This document shows, in pieces, positions 53,662-63,430 of a stretch of 64,000 bases of DNA (positions within the stretch are counted from its first letter, which is position 1; each line of letters opens with the position of its first letter). Position numbers and translations under genes: made by a program. The DNA lies in NCBI RefSeq assembly GCF_001942255.1, contig NZ_MKKC01000063.1:1-64000 (forward strand), in the 5' to 3' direction. Source of the DNA: Nocardiopsis sp. CNR-923. Lineage in GTDB: Bacteria; Actinomycetota; Actinomycetes; Streptosporangiales; Streptosporangiaceae. The notes under the pieces were generated by a model. That model did not search any database and was not told the DNA's origin. It saw only the letters and a program-made list of their open reading frames with translations.

Positions 53662-56018
53662 TTGAATACCAGCGGCACCAGGGAGCTGCGGCCCGGCGCG
53701 GCCTCGGTCGAGCTCGCCATCGGCGGCATGACCTGCGCCGCGTGCGCCAACCGCGTCGAGAAGCGGCTCAACCGGATCGACGGCGTCACGGCCAGCGTCA
53801 ACTTCGCGACCGAGAAGGCGCGGGTCTCCTTCGACGGCGCCCCGGTCGCGGTCGAGGACCTCGTCGCCCAGGTCGAGCAGGCGGGCTACACGGCCACCGT
53901 CCCCCAGCGCGACGCCGGGCCGGAGGCGGCCGCCGCCGATCCGCCGGACCCCGCGCGGGACCTGCGGAACCGGGCGCTGGTCTCCCTGCTGCTCTCCGCC
54001 CCCGTCATCGCGATGGCGATGATCCCCGCCCTCCAGTTCACCTACTGGCAGTGGGCTTCCCTCGCCCTGGCCGCCCCGGTCGTCGTCTGGGGCGCGCTTC
54101 CCTTCCACGTCTCGGCCTGGAAGAACCTCAGGCTCGGCGCGGCGACCATGGACACGCTGGTCTCCCTCGGCGTGACCGCCGCGTTCCTGTGGTCCCTGTA
54201 CGCCCTCTTCCTCGGAACCGCCGGGATCCCCGGCATGGTCCACCCCTTCGAGTTCACCATCGCCCGCACCGACGGCTCCGGCAACATCTACCTGGAGGTC
54301 GCCGCCGGGGTCACGTCCTTCATCCTCCTCGGCAAGTTCTTCGAGGCCCGTTCCAAGCGCCGCGCCGGGGCCGCCCTGCGCGCCCTGCTCGAACTCGGCG
54401 CCAAGGAGGTCACCGTCCTGCGCGGCGAGGGCTCCGCCGCGCGCGAGGAGCTCGTCCCCGTCGACCGGCTCGCCGTCGGCGACCGCTTCGTGGTCCGCCC
54501 CGGCGAGAAGATCGCCACGGACGGCACGGTCGAGGAGGGCACCTCCGCCGTCGACATGAGCATGCTCAGCGGCGAGTCCGTCCCGGTCGAGGTCTCGCCC
54601 GGGACCGCCGTCGTCGGCGCCACCGTGAACGCGGGCGGCCGCCTGGTCGTCCGGGCCGGCCGGGTCGGCTCCGACACCCAGCTCGCCCAGATGGCCCGCC
54701 TGGTCGAGGACGCCCAGAACGGCAAGGCCGCCGTCCAACGGCTCGCCGACCGCGTCTCCGGGGTGTTCGTCCCGGTCGCGATCATGATCGCCGTCGGCAC
54801 CCTAGGCTTCTGGCTCGGCGCCGGCGGGTCGCGTCCGCCGCCTTCACCGCCGCCGTCGCCGTCCTCATCATCGCCTGCCCGTGCGCGCTCGGCCTGGCCA
54901 CGCCCATGGCGCTGATGGTCGGCACCGGTCGGGGCGCCCAGCTCGGCATCCTGATCAAGGGACCCGAGGTCCTGGAGAGCACGCGCCGCGTCGACACCGT
55001 CGTCCTGGACAAGACCGGTACCGTCACCACCGGCCGGATGGCCCTCACGGGCGTCACTGTCGCCGACGGCGAGGACGAGGACGAACTCCTGCGCCTGGCC
55101 GGGGCCCTGGAGAACGCCTCCGAGCACCCCGTCGCCCGGGCGGTCGCCAAGGGCGCCAACGTCCGGTTGGCGGCGTCCGCGCGAGAGGAGTCCCGAGGCC
55201 GGAGACCGTCCGTCGAAGGCGGCGGGGGGCGAGGGGCGGACCTGCCGGTGCCGGAGCACTTCGCCAACATCGAGGGCCGGGGCGTCCAGGGGACCGTCGA
55301 CGGGCACGCCGTCCTGGTCGGCCGGGCGTCCCTGCTGGAGGAGCGGTCGCAGCCCCTGCCCGAGAGCCTGTCCGCCGCGCTGGCCGCCGCCGAGTCGACG
55401 GGCCGTACCGCCGTCGCGGTCGGCTGGGACGGCCGTGCCCGCGGGGTCCTGGTCGTGGCCGACACGGTCAAGCCCACCAGCGCCGAGGCGGTCCGCCAGT
55501 TCCGCGACCTCGGGCTCACCCCGATCCTGCTCACAGGTGACAACGAGGCTGTGGCCCGCGCCGTGGCGGCCGAGGTCGGCGTCGACGAGGTGATCGCCGA
55601 GGTCCTGCCCAAGGACAAGGCGGACGTCGTCCGGCGACTCCAGGACGAGGGGCGCACGGTGGCGATGGTCGGCGACGGGGTCAACGACGCCGCCGCTCTG
55701 GCCCAGGCGGACCTCGGGCTGTCCATGGGCACCGGCGCGGACGTCGCGATCGAGGCCAGCGACCTGACCCTCGTGCGCGGGGACCTGCGCGCCGCCGCGG
55801 ACGCGGTCCGGCTCTCGCGGCGGACCCTGGCGACCATCCGGGGCAACCTGTTCTGGGCCTTCGCCTACAACTCCGCGGCGCTGCCCCTGGCGGCGCTGGG
55901 TCTGCTCAATCCGATGCTGGCGGGGGCCGCGATGGCGCTGTCGAGCCTGTTCGTGGTGACCAACAGCCAGCGCCTGCGCCGGTTCCGGCCGCTCTCGGAC
56001 CACGTCCGGGCCGCCTGA
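53662..56018 (+). CDS. copA: Copper-translocating P-type ATPase (frameshifted)
   Basis: Exports Cu(I) using ATP. N-terminal metal domain [17 protein letters not shown]; actuator [11 protein letters not shown]; membrane metal site [14 protein letters not shown]; phosphorylation [12 protein letters not shown]-binding ASEHPVARA; hinge [19 protein letters not shown] base is lost near 54825 (GAGG then [19 protein letters not shown] in the next frame). About 786 residues when joined, normal for the family. The TTG start 53662 has GGAG upstream. Last gene of the CsoR-controlled operon. Confidence 0.9.
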
Positions 56019-56356
56019 CCCGGTTCCCGGGCAGTCGGCCGACCGCGTGCCGCGCCCGGCACCGTCCCGGGACTCGGGTCCCGGGACGGACGCGTGCCCG
56101 CGGACAGCCGGAATATCTGGACGAAACCCCTGATGGTCGGTCAGAACCGGATGACTCGGTGTGAATCGGGTCTCGCGTTCCGCATTTCCGCCCGCTAGGT
56201 TTGCGCGGAGCCCCGCGTGGGTCGGGGTGCCGATCCGCACGGCGCCTCCCCGCCGCGCCCTCGCGAACCGAAGGACGGAGCCGCACCCCGAACCGCCTCC
56301 TCACCGTCGTCCCCGCCCCGCGTTCCCTCGCCCTCCACCCCTCCCACGAGGCCCCC
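56019..56356. other. Intergenic before the P450 pair
   Basis: 338 bases without a supported gene; presumably holds the P450 promoter, but I see no convincing hexamers. Confidence 0.4.
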
Positions 56357-57706
56357 GTGACATCTGGATGCCCGCACGCCACGTTCCAGCGGAGTGAACC
56401 GCACCCCGACCCGTACGCCGTGTACGCGAAGCTGCGCGCCGAGCACGGCCCCGTGGTGCCGGTCGAACTCGAACCGGGCGTCGACGGGTGGCTGGTCACC
56501 GACTACGAGACCCTGATCGCCTGGTCGCGCGACACCCCGGCCTTCACTCACGACTCACGGATCTGGCGGGACTACCGCGAGGGGCGCGTCGACCCCGACT
56601 CCCCGTTGTTGCCGATGATGGCGCCCCGCATGAACGCCCTCTTCACCGACGGGTCCGAGCACCAGCGCTACCGCCGTGCGATCAACGACAGTCTCGGCGC
56701 CGTCACCGGGGAACACCTGCGCGAGGTCACCCACCGCTACGCCGACGACCTCATCGACGAGTTCTGCGAGCGCGGTGAGGCCGACCTGCTCAACGAGTAC
56801 GCCCGCGTACTCCCGATGCTGGTCATCAACGAACTCTTCGGCTTCGACGAGGACCAGGGCATGCGCTTCGCGACCGCCATGCGCAACCTGTGGCTGGGGG
56901 TGGACGCCGAACGCTCCAACGCCGAGGCCGAACGAGTCCTCTCCGAGGTCGTCGGCGCCAAGCACCGCGAGCCGGGCGACGACGTCACCACGCGCCTCAT
57001 CCAGCACCGTGCCGGGCTCAGCGACGACGAGGTCATCATGCAGATGCTCCTCATCGTCGGCGCCGCCAACGAGCCCACCGCCAACCTCATCGGCGCCGCC
57101 GTCCGGTCCGCCCTCGCCGATCCCGTCACCACCGGGGGCCGGGTCCCCTCCGACGCCGCCCTGTCCGACCTCGTCGAACGCGTCCTGTGGCTGGAACCGC
57201 CGATCATCAACTACCCGGTGATCTACCCGCGCATCGACGTTCCCCTCGACGGGGGCCGGACGATCCGGGCGGGACAGCCGATCATGCTCAGCTTCGCCGC
57301 CGCCAACCACTTCTACCGCCAGGAGAACGCGGAGCGCCTGGAGGAGTCGCCCAACCGGGCCCACGTCGCCTGGGGCGCGGGGCCGCACCGCTGCCCGAAC
57401 CGTGACGAGGCCACCGCCATCACCGGCATCGCGTTGCGCGCCCTACTCGCCCGACTCCCCGGACTGCGCCTGGCGGTGCCGCGGGAGGACCTGCGCTGGC
57501 AGATCACCGTGCTGTCCTGCATCCCGCTCCAGTTGCCCGTCCGGTTCACACCGCAGTCGCCCCTGCCCCCCACCGATGTGGAAGGACCCTCATGGAGCCC
57601 GTCCGACTCGCCCCGGGAAACCTCCGGTCCCAAGCCGTCCACCTCCGATCGATCGGCCCTGTCGTCCCTGTCGAACTTCCTGGTGAGGTTGCTGCGTGGA
57701 TCGTGA
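56357..57706 (+). CDS. CYP157-like cytochrome P450 lacking the ExxR motif
   Basis: 449 residues. The heme ligand region is HVAWGAGPHRCPNRDEA with the Cys. The I-helix segment is MLLIVGAANEPTANLIG. The K-helix reads LVERVLWLEPPI, so the usual Glu and Arg of ExxR are replaced by Arg and Trp. Loss of ExxR is the known mark of the CYP157 family, and the following gene is a CYP154-like P450, the usual partner. The last 38 codons overlap that gene. Start GTG 56357. Catalytic competence is uncertain. Confidence 0.8.
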   Translation: MTSGCPHATFQRSEPHPDPYAVYAKLRAEHGPVVPVELEPGVDGWLVTDYETLIAWSRDTPAFTHDSRIWRDYREGRVDPDSPLLPMMAPRMNALFTDGSEHQRYRRAINDSLGAVTGEHLREVTHRYADDLIDEFCERGEADLLNEYARVLPMLVINELFGFDEDQGMRFATAMRNLWLGVDAERSNAEAERVLSEVVGAKHREPGDDVTTRLIQHRAGLSDDEVIMQMLLIVGAANEPTANLIGAAVRSALADPVTTGGRVPSDAALSDLVERVLWLEPPIINYPVIYPRIDVPLDGGRTIRAGQPIMLSFAAANHFYRQENAERLEESPNRAHVAWGAGPHRCPNRDEATAITGIALRALLARLPGLRLAVPREDLRWQITVLSCIPLQLPVRFTPQSPLPPTDVEGPSWSPSDSPRETSGPKPSTSDRSALSSLSNFLVRLLRGS

Positions 57707-58794
57707 CCGGCCACGCGGCCGTCAGCGAGGCCCTCGCCAGCCAGCACGTCCAGAAGGACAAGCGGCACTGGCGGGCGTTCAACGCGGGTGAGATCCCGTC
57801 GGACTGGCCGCTCATCTCGTGGATCATCGCCGAGAACATGCTGACCAGTGACGGGGGCGAGCACACCCGGCTGCGCAAGCTCGTCTCCAAGGCGTTCACG
57901 CCGCGCCGGATCGAGCTGCTGCGCGGGAACGTCGTCGCCATCGTCGACGGCCTGCTCGACGGTGTGGAGGCCGCGGCCACCGCGGACGGCGTCGTGGACC
58001 TGCGGAGGCTGGTCGCCCAGCCCCTGCCGATGACGGTGATCAGCGACCTGTTCGGTCTCGACCAGGAGATCCGGCCGAAGCTCAACCGTCTGGTCGGCCA
58101 GTTCTTCGACCAGAGCGTCACGCCGGAGCAGGCGATGGCGGCGTTCGGGGAGATGACCGAGGTCCTCACCGGGCTGATCGCGGCCAAGCGCGAGGAGCCC
58201 GGCGACGACCTCACCACCGCGCTGATCGCCGCCCGCGACGAGGACGACCGCCTCAGCGAGAGCGAGCTGATGTGGAGCCTGCTGCTCATCATCAGCGCGG
58301 GCTACGAGACCACGATGAACCTCATCGCGAACGCTGTGCGCGCCCTCCTCACCCACCGCGATCAGCTCGACCTGCTCATGAGCGGCCGCGCGGACTGGTC
58401 CACGGCGGTCGAGGAGGTGCTGCGCTGGGACGGGCCGGGCGAGTACATCCCGATGCGCTACACCACGCGCGAGCTCGACCTGGCCGGGGTGCGCGTCCCG
58501 GCGGGCGAACCGCTGCTGCTCGGCTACGGCGCCGCCGGCCGGGACGAGGAGCGCTACGGGCCCACGGCGGGGGAGTTCGACGTCACCCGTGAGGACACCT
58601 CCCACCTGGCCTTCTCCCACGGCCGCCACTACTGTCTGGGAGCGAGCCTGGCCCGGATGGAGGCCGTGGAGGTCCTGCCGCGTCTGTTCGAGCGGTTCCC
58701 GAAGCTCGACCTGGCCGTGCCGTCGGAGCGGTTGAGGCCGCTGCCGTCGATCGTCGTCGCCGGTGTGGAGGAACTTCCGGTGCGCCTGCGCTGA
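57592..58794 (+). CDS. CYP154-like cytochrome P450
   Basis: 400 residues. I-helix IISAGYETTMNLI, ExxR in VEEVLRWDGP, and the heme Cys in HLAFSHGRHYCLGASLARMEA: a complete P450. The N terminus SIGPVVPVELPGEVAAWIVTGH is typical of CYP154, a family with known macrolide and steroid oxidations. ATG 57592 has AAGGA five bases upstream, although it overlaps the preceding gene by 115 bases; translation coupling is likely. No ferredoxin gene is nearby. Confidence 0.86.
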   Translation: MEPVRLAPGNLRSQAVHLRSIGPVVPVELPGEVAAWIVTGHAAVSEALASQHVQKDKRHWRAFNAGEIPSDWPLISWIIAENMLTSDGGEHTRLRKLVSKAFTPRRIELLRGNVVAIVDGLLDGVEAAATADGVVDLRRLVAQPLPMTVISDLFGLDQEIRPKLNRLVGQFFDQSVTPEQAMAAFGEMTEVLTGLIAAKREEPGDDLTTALIAARDEDDRLSESELMWSLLLIISAGYETTMNLIANAVRALLTHRDQLDLLMSGRADWSTAVEEVLRWDGPGEYIPMRYTTRELDLAGVRVPAGEPLLLGYGAAGRDEERYGPTAGEFDVTREDTSHLAFSHGRHYCLGASLARMEAVEVLPRLFERFPKLDLAVPSERLRPLPSIVVAGVEELPVRLR

Positions 58795-59051
58795 GAGTGA
58801 CGCAGGGTCGGACACGCCCGGCCGTCACGATCCCGCGGAAATGGGTTTTGCCCCGCTTCCTGCGGGATCGTCGCATTTCAGAGAGGGTGCCCTCTATGCC
58901 AGGGCGGCGGGGAAGCCTCGGAGGACCGTCACCGCCGGTGCCGACGCCGTCAAGGGTCTCTAGACTCGTTGGAGTCCCCCGACGCTCGCCGCGCCCCTCC
59001 TTCGCGGTCCCCTGTCCCTCTCCCCTTGTCCTCCAGAGGAATCGCGCCACG

Positions 59052-60785
59052 ATGAACAGCTCTGCGGCCGAACCCAGCCGTGCCCTGGCCAACCGGTACC
59101 GCCTGGACGAGATCATCGGCGAGGGCGGCATGGGCCGGGTCTGGCGGGGCACCGACACCCTCCTGGACCGCCCCGTCGCCGTCAAGGAGCTGACGACGCC
59201 GCCCGGCCTCCCGGCGCAGGAGGTGGAGGTGCTGCGCACCCGCATGCTCCGCGAGGCCCGCAGCGCCGCCCAGCTGAGCCATCCGTCGATCATCACGGTG
59301 TTCGACGTGGCCGAGGAGGACGGCCGTCCCTGGATCGTCATGGAGCTGGTCCACGGGCCGTCCCTGGGCGACCTCGTCCGGTCCGAGGGAACGTTGTCCG
59401 TGCTGCGGGTCGCCGACATCGGCGAGCAGATGTGCGCGGGCCTGTCCGAGGCGCACGGCCGGGGCATCGTGCACCGCGACATCAAGCCCGGAAACGTGCT
59501 CATCGCCGGGGACGACCGCGCGGTCCTCACCGACTTCGGCATCGCCCACCTGGACGGTTCCACCCACCTGACCAGCACCGGTCTGCTCATCGGCTCGCCC
59601 AGCTATCTCGCCCCGGAGGTCGCGCAGGGATTCCAGGCCAGCCCCGCCTCCGACGCCTGGGCCCTCGGTGTCACCCTCTTCCAGGCGGTGGAGGGGTCGC
59701 TTCCGTTCGACCGGCCCACGCCGATGGCGACGTTGACCGCCATCTGCACCCAGGACCTGCCCGAACCGGTGGAGGCCGGACCGCTCCGGCCGGTTCTGGA
59801 GGGGCTGTGCGCCAAGGAGCCGGAGGACCGGCTCTCCATCGCCCAGGCGCGCGCCCTCCTGCGGGAGGTCCGCGACGCAGAGGAGGCCGCCTCGTTCGGG
59901 GGAGCGGTCACGCTGGGGACCACCCGGACCACGGAGGCGCCGGGGGCGGCGCCGGCCACGGACCCCGCGGACGCCGTCACCGGCGGCGCGGCGGACGTCG
60001 CCTGGGCCACGGACCCGTCGGCGCACTCCCTGGACGCCCCCGCGCCGGGACCCCGGCCCGCCGGAGCCGCGCGAGCGGCGGGCGCCGGATGGGGCAGCCG
60101 CATGCTCATGATCGTCGCCGTGCTCGTGGTCCTGCTCGGCGTTGCGGTCACGAGCGTCCTGGTCAGCATGAACCGACCGCAGGACCCGGCCGGGCTGGCC
60201 GGGAGCACCGTCGACGACGCGGGCGTCGGCGCCGACGGGGAGCCCCGGGAGCCGGACGCCGCACCCTCGGACGAGGCCGCCGCCGACGACGAGGACGGCG
60301 AAGGCGAAGGCGAAGACGAGGCGGACGCCGGGGAGGACGACGAGTGGGACTTCCTCACCCGTCACGAGGACTCCACGGGCTTCGCCGTCGACGTTCCCGA
60401 GGACTGGACGATCGAGCGGCGGGACTCCAGCGTCTTCTTCCACAACCCCGACGGCGGGTACCTCCAGGTGGACCAGACCGACGCCCCGAACCCCGACGCC
60501 GGTGACGACTGGCGCGCGTTCGAACCGGTCGGCAGCCAGAACTTCCGGGGGTACACGCGCACGGGGATCGAGGACGTCGAGGCCGACTGGGCCGACGCCT
60601 ACGTCAGCGCCGCCGACTGGGAGTTCACCTACGACGGCGGCGACGGGCGGATGCACGCCATCAACCGGGGCTTCCACACCGAGAACATGGGATACGCGCT
60701 GTTCCTCGTCGCCAGCAACGACGACCCCGACGCCAACCGAGCGCTCCTGGACCGGATGGCCGAGTCGTTCGAGCCCGCCGCCTGA
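59052..60785 (+). CDS. Membrane Ser/Thr protein kinase (Pkn/PASTA-less type)
   Basis: 577 residues. Kinase domain about 15-270: GEGGMGRVWRG, VAVKEL (Lys), IVHRDIKPGNVLI, LTDFGIAH, SPSYLAPEVAQG. A membrane segment MLMIVAVLVVLLGVAVTSVLV at about residues 352-372 follows a Pro/Ala-rich linker. The outer part has a very acidic stretch, then a folded domain (GFAVDVPEDWTIERRDSSVF and VDQTDAPNPDAGDDW). A sensor kinase facing outward; signal unknown. Confidence 0.9.
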   Translation: MNSSAAEPSRALANRYRLDEIIGEGGMGRVWRGTDTLLDRPVAVKELTTPPGLPAQEVEVLRTRMLREARSAAQLSHPSIITVFDVAEEDGRPWIVMELVHGPSLGDLVRSEGTLSVLRVADIGEQMCAGLSEAHGRGIVHRDIKPGNVLIAGDDRAVLTDFGIAHLDGSTHLTSTGLLIGSPSYLAPEVAQGFQASPASDAWALGVTLFQAVEGSLPFDRPTPMATLTAICTQDLPEPVEAGPLRPVLEGLCAKEPEDRLSIAQARALLREVRDAEEAASFGGAVTLGTTRTTEAPGAAPATDPADAVTGGAADVAWATDPSAHSLDAPAPGPRPAGAARAAGAGWGSRMLMIVAVLVVLLGVAVTSVLVSMNRPQDPAGLAGSTVDDAGVGADGEPREPDAAPSDEAAADDEDGEGEGEDEADAGEDDEWDFLTRHEDSTGFAVDVPEDWTIERRDSSVFFHNPDGGYLQVDQTDAPNPDAGDDWRAFEPVGSQNFRGYTRTGIEDVEADWADAYVSAADWEFTYDGGDGRMHAINRGFHTENMGYALFLVASNDDPDANRALLDRMAESFEPAA

Positions 60786-60811
60786 GCGTCGGCGGGCCCC
60801 GGTCCGGCGGC

Positions 60812-61195
60812 TCAGAACACCGAGCAGCGCGTGATGTCGGTGAAGGCCTCCAGCGCCAGCGCCAGCGCCCCCGCCGCCGAGTTCCGCTTGGGGTCCGGGC
60901 CCGGGGCCCAAGCGGCCACGGCGTACCGACCCGGCGCCACCGACAGGATCCCGCAGCCCACACCGCTCTTGCACGGCAGCCCGAAGCGGTAGGCGAACTC
61001 GCCCGCCGTGTCGCCCGCCGCGTCGCCCGCCGTGTGCACGACGCCGTCGACGGTGGCCACCGCGAACCCGGACTGATACGGGTCGACCTTGCTCAGCTCC
61101 GGGATGTAGTCGGCGTCCCGACCCTCGCCGATGTGCGGGCGGACCCGTTCCATCACGTCGTCGAGCACCCGGGGCAGGTCGTGGTCCGGGGTCAA
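60812..61195 (-). pseudogene. Glutaminase with internal in-frame deletion
   Basis: 127 codons. The N-terminal part (MERVRPHIGEGRDADYIPEL ... FAVATVDGVVHTAGD) matches glutaminase residues 1-60, and TAGEFAYRFGLPCKSGVGCGILSV ... NSAAGALALALEAF matches the last 70. About 190 residues between them, including the catalytic SxSK serine-lysine pair, are gone, and the frame continues. It cannot be an active glutaminase. TTG 61195 overlaps the decarboxylase stop, so the pair was once a glutaminase-decarboxylase acid-resistance unit. Confidence 0.85.
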
Positions 61196-62601
61196 CTCCC
61201 CCCACCTCTCGGGCCCGAGCGCGCGCCGTGGTTGAATCCGCCGGCTTCCTTCCGGGTGAGCGACGGCGCGGGCGGGTGCGTCCTCAGGTGGTCCAGGCTG
61301 CGCGCGAGGTCGTCCAGGAGCAGGTCGGCCATGTCGTGGCTGAACCCGTGCCGCACCAGGACGCGCTGGATCACCTCGTTCCCCCGGTCGGCGGGCAGCG
61401 GGTAGGCGGGTAGGAGCCAACCGCGCGTGCGCATCCGGTCGGCCAGGTCGTAGAGCGTGAACGGCTCGTCGCCGACCAGCCGCCAGGACACGGCCGTGAT
61501 GCCCTTGCCCGGGTCGCCGTCGTGGATCACCTCGAACGGCCCCAGGGCGGTGATCCCGGCGCAGATGTGCCGGGCGGTCTCGTACATCGCGCCGTGCACG
61601 TTCGCGTAACCGTCACGGCCGAGCCGAACGAAGTCGTAGTACTGGGTGATCACCTGCCCGCCGGGTCGGGAGAAGTTGAGGTTGAAGGTGGCCTGGCTTC
61701 CGCCGAGGTAGTTCACCCGGAAGACCAGATCCTCGGGCAGGTCCCCGGCGTCGCGCCAGACCACCCAGCCCGATCCGAGGGGAGCCAGGCCGCTCTTGTG
61801 GCCGGAGGCGTTGATCGACCGGACACGGGGCAGGCGGAAGTCCCACACCAGGTCGGGGTTGACGAAGGGCGCGACGAAGGCGCCGCTGGCCCCGTCGACG
61901 TGCAGGCGGATGTCGTGGCCGGTGCGCTCCTCGAAGTCGTCGAGCGCCTCCGCCAGCCCGGCGACGTCCTCGTACAGGCCGGTGTAGGTCTGTCCGAAGT
62001 TGGCGACCACCATGACGGTGTTGTCGTCGCAGTGCTGGTCGAGGTCGTCGGGGGTCAGGACGAACCGGTCGCCGACGAGCGGGACCTGCCGGATCTCCAC
62101 GTCGAAGTAGCGGGCGAACTTCTCCCAGCAGACCTGGACGGGGCCGCAGACGAGGTTGGGCCGGTGAGCGGGCAGTCCCGCGGCCTCGCGCCGCTCGCGC
62201 CAGGCGAACTTGGCGGCCAGGCCGCCGAGCATGGCCGCCTCGCTGGACCCGGTGGTGGAGGCGCCCATGGCGGAGGCGGGGTCCGGCGCGTGCCACAGGT
62301 CGGCGACCATGCGCACGCACCGCCGCTCCACCTCGGCGGTCTGCGGGTACTCGTCCTTGTCGATGATGTTCTTGACGAGCGCCTCGTCCATGAGCCGGCG
62401 GACCTCGGGCTCCACCCAGGTGGTGCAGAACGTGGCCAGGTTCATCCGCGCCACCCCGTCGAGGAGGAGTTCGTCGTGGACGAGCCGGTAGGCGGTGCGC
62501 GCCGGGCTGCCGTGCGCGGGGATCCGCGTCGTGGGCGCGCCGCGACGCATCGGGCCCTGTGCGTAGACGTCGTCGTGCGGGTTCTCCCGAGGACCGCTCA
62601 C
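61192..62601 (-). CDS. gadB: Glutamate decarboxylase
   Basis: 469 residues, PLP-dependent, converts glutamate to GABA, consuming a proton. Motifs: NLATFCTTWVEPEVRRLMDE, GASTTGSSEAAMLGGLAAK, LHVDGASGAFVAPF (cofactor-binding Asp), RSINASGHKSGLAPLGSGWV (Schiff-base Lys), VNYLGGSQATFNLNFSRPG. The usual HKYG is HKSG here. The GTG start is at 62601. It runs into the glutaminase remnant. Probably pH homeostasis or GABA metabolism. Confidence 0.93.
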   Translation of the reverse strand: MSGPRENPHDDVYAQGPMRRGAPTTRIPAHGSPARTAYRLVHDELLLDGVARMNLATFCTTWVEPEVRRLMDEALVKNIIDKDEYPQTAEVERRCVRMVADLWHAPDPASAMGASTTGSSEAAMLGGLAAKFAWRERREAAGLPAHRPNLVCGPVQVCWEKFARYFDVEIRQVPLVGDRFVLTPDDLDQHCDDNTVMVVANFGQTYTGLYEDVAGLAEALDDFEERTGHDIRLHVDGASGAFVAPFVNPDLVWDFRLPRVRSINASGHKSGLAPLGSGWVVWRDAGDLPEDLVFRVNYLGGSQATFNLNFSRPGGQVITQYYDFVRLGRDGYANVHGAMYETARHICAGITALGPFEVIHDGDPGKGITAVSWRLVGDEPFTLYDLADRMRTRGWLLPAYPLPADRGNEVIQRVLVRHGFSHDMADLLLDDLARSLDHLRTHPPAPSLTRKEAGGFNHGARSGPRGGGS

Positions 62602-62740
62602 CGCGTGACCCCTCTCTCGCCTTGGGTGACAAGGAAGTCACGGACAGTATGGGTGTGGGGTCGGCTCGATCACGGGAAGCGTCCCGGGTGTCCCGGAGAG
62701 CCCCCGCGTGCCCGGCGTGTCCGGCCCGCGGTGTCCGGGC

Positions 62741-63430
62741 TCACCCGGCCCCGTCGAGCAGCTGGGCGTCGTGGACGAGCAGGGCGATCTGGACGCGGTT
62801 GTTGAGGTCGAGCTTGGTGAGGATGCTGGACACGTGCGTCTTGACCGTCGGCACGCTGAGGTACAGTCGCGCCGCGATGTCGGCGTTGGACCGTCCCTGC
62901 CCCACCGCCACCGCGACCTCCAGTTCACGTGTGTTGAGCGCGGCGAGCCGCACCCGAGCCCGTTCCGCGCGCTCCTCGTGGTCGCTGGCGGCCACCCGGT
63001 CGATCAGGCGGCGCGTCACCGCGGGGGACAGGACGGGCAGCCCGCGCGCCACCTGGCGGACGGACTCGACGATCTGCGCGGGCGGAGTGTCCTTGAGCAG
63101 GAACCCGGCGGCCCCGGAGCGCAGGGCGCGCAGCACGTGTTCGTCGGCGTCGAAGGTGGTGAGGACCAGCACCTGCGGCGGGTTCGGTCTCGCCCGAAGA
63201 CGCTCGGTGGCGGTCAGGCCGTCCACTGTCGGCATGCGGATGTCCATCAGCACCACGTCCGGCACGTGCTCGTCGACCAAATCGAGCACCTGCCCGCCGT
63301 CCTCGGCCTCCGCCAGGACCCGGATGTCGGGCGCGCCGCCCAGCATCATCACCAGGCCCACCCGTACCAAAGCGTCGTCGTCGACGATCATCACGCCGAT
63401 CTCCCGGGCGTCCCGCCCCGTCTCACTCAT
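62741..63430 (-). CDS. LuxR/NarL-family response regulator
   Basis: 229 residues. Receiver: VMIVDDDALVRVGL, phospho-Asp in DVVLMDIRMPTVDGL, Lys in GFLLKDTPP. Output: LNTRELEVAVAVGQGRSNADIAARLYLSVPTVKTHVSSILTKL, the LuxR-type HTH. ATG 63430 overlaps the kinase stop (ATGA), so it forms a two-component pair with the next gene. Target genes unknown; it lies beside gadB in the same orientation. Confidence 0.92.
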   Translation of the reverse strand: MSETGRDAREIGVMIVDDDALVRVGLVMMLGGAPDIRVLAEAEDGGQVLDLVDEHVPDVVLMDIRMPTVDGLTATERLRARPNPPQVLVLTTFDADEHVLRALRSGAAGFLLKDTPPAQIVESVRQVARGLPVLSPAVTRRLIDRVAASDHEERAERARVRLAALNTRELEVAVAVGQGRSNADIAARLYLSVPTVKTHVSSILTKLDLNNRVQIALLVHDAQLLDGAG

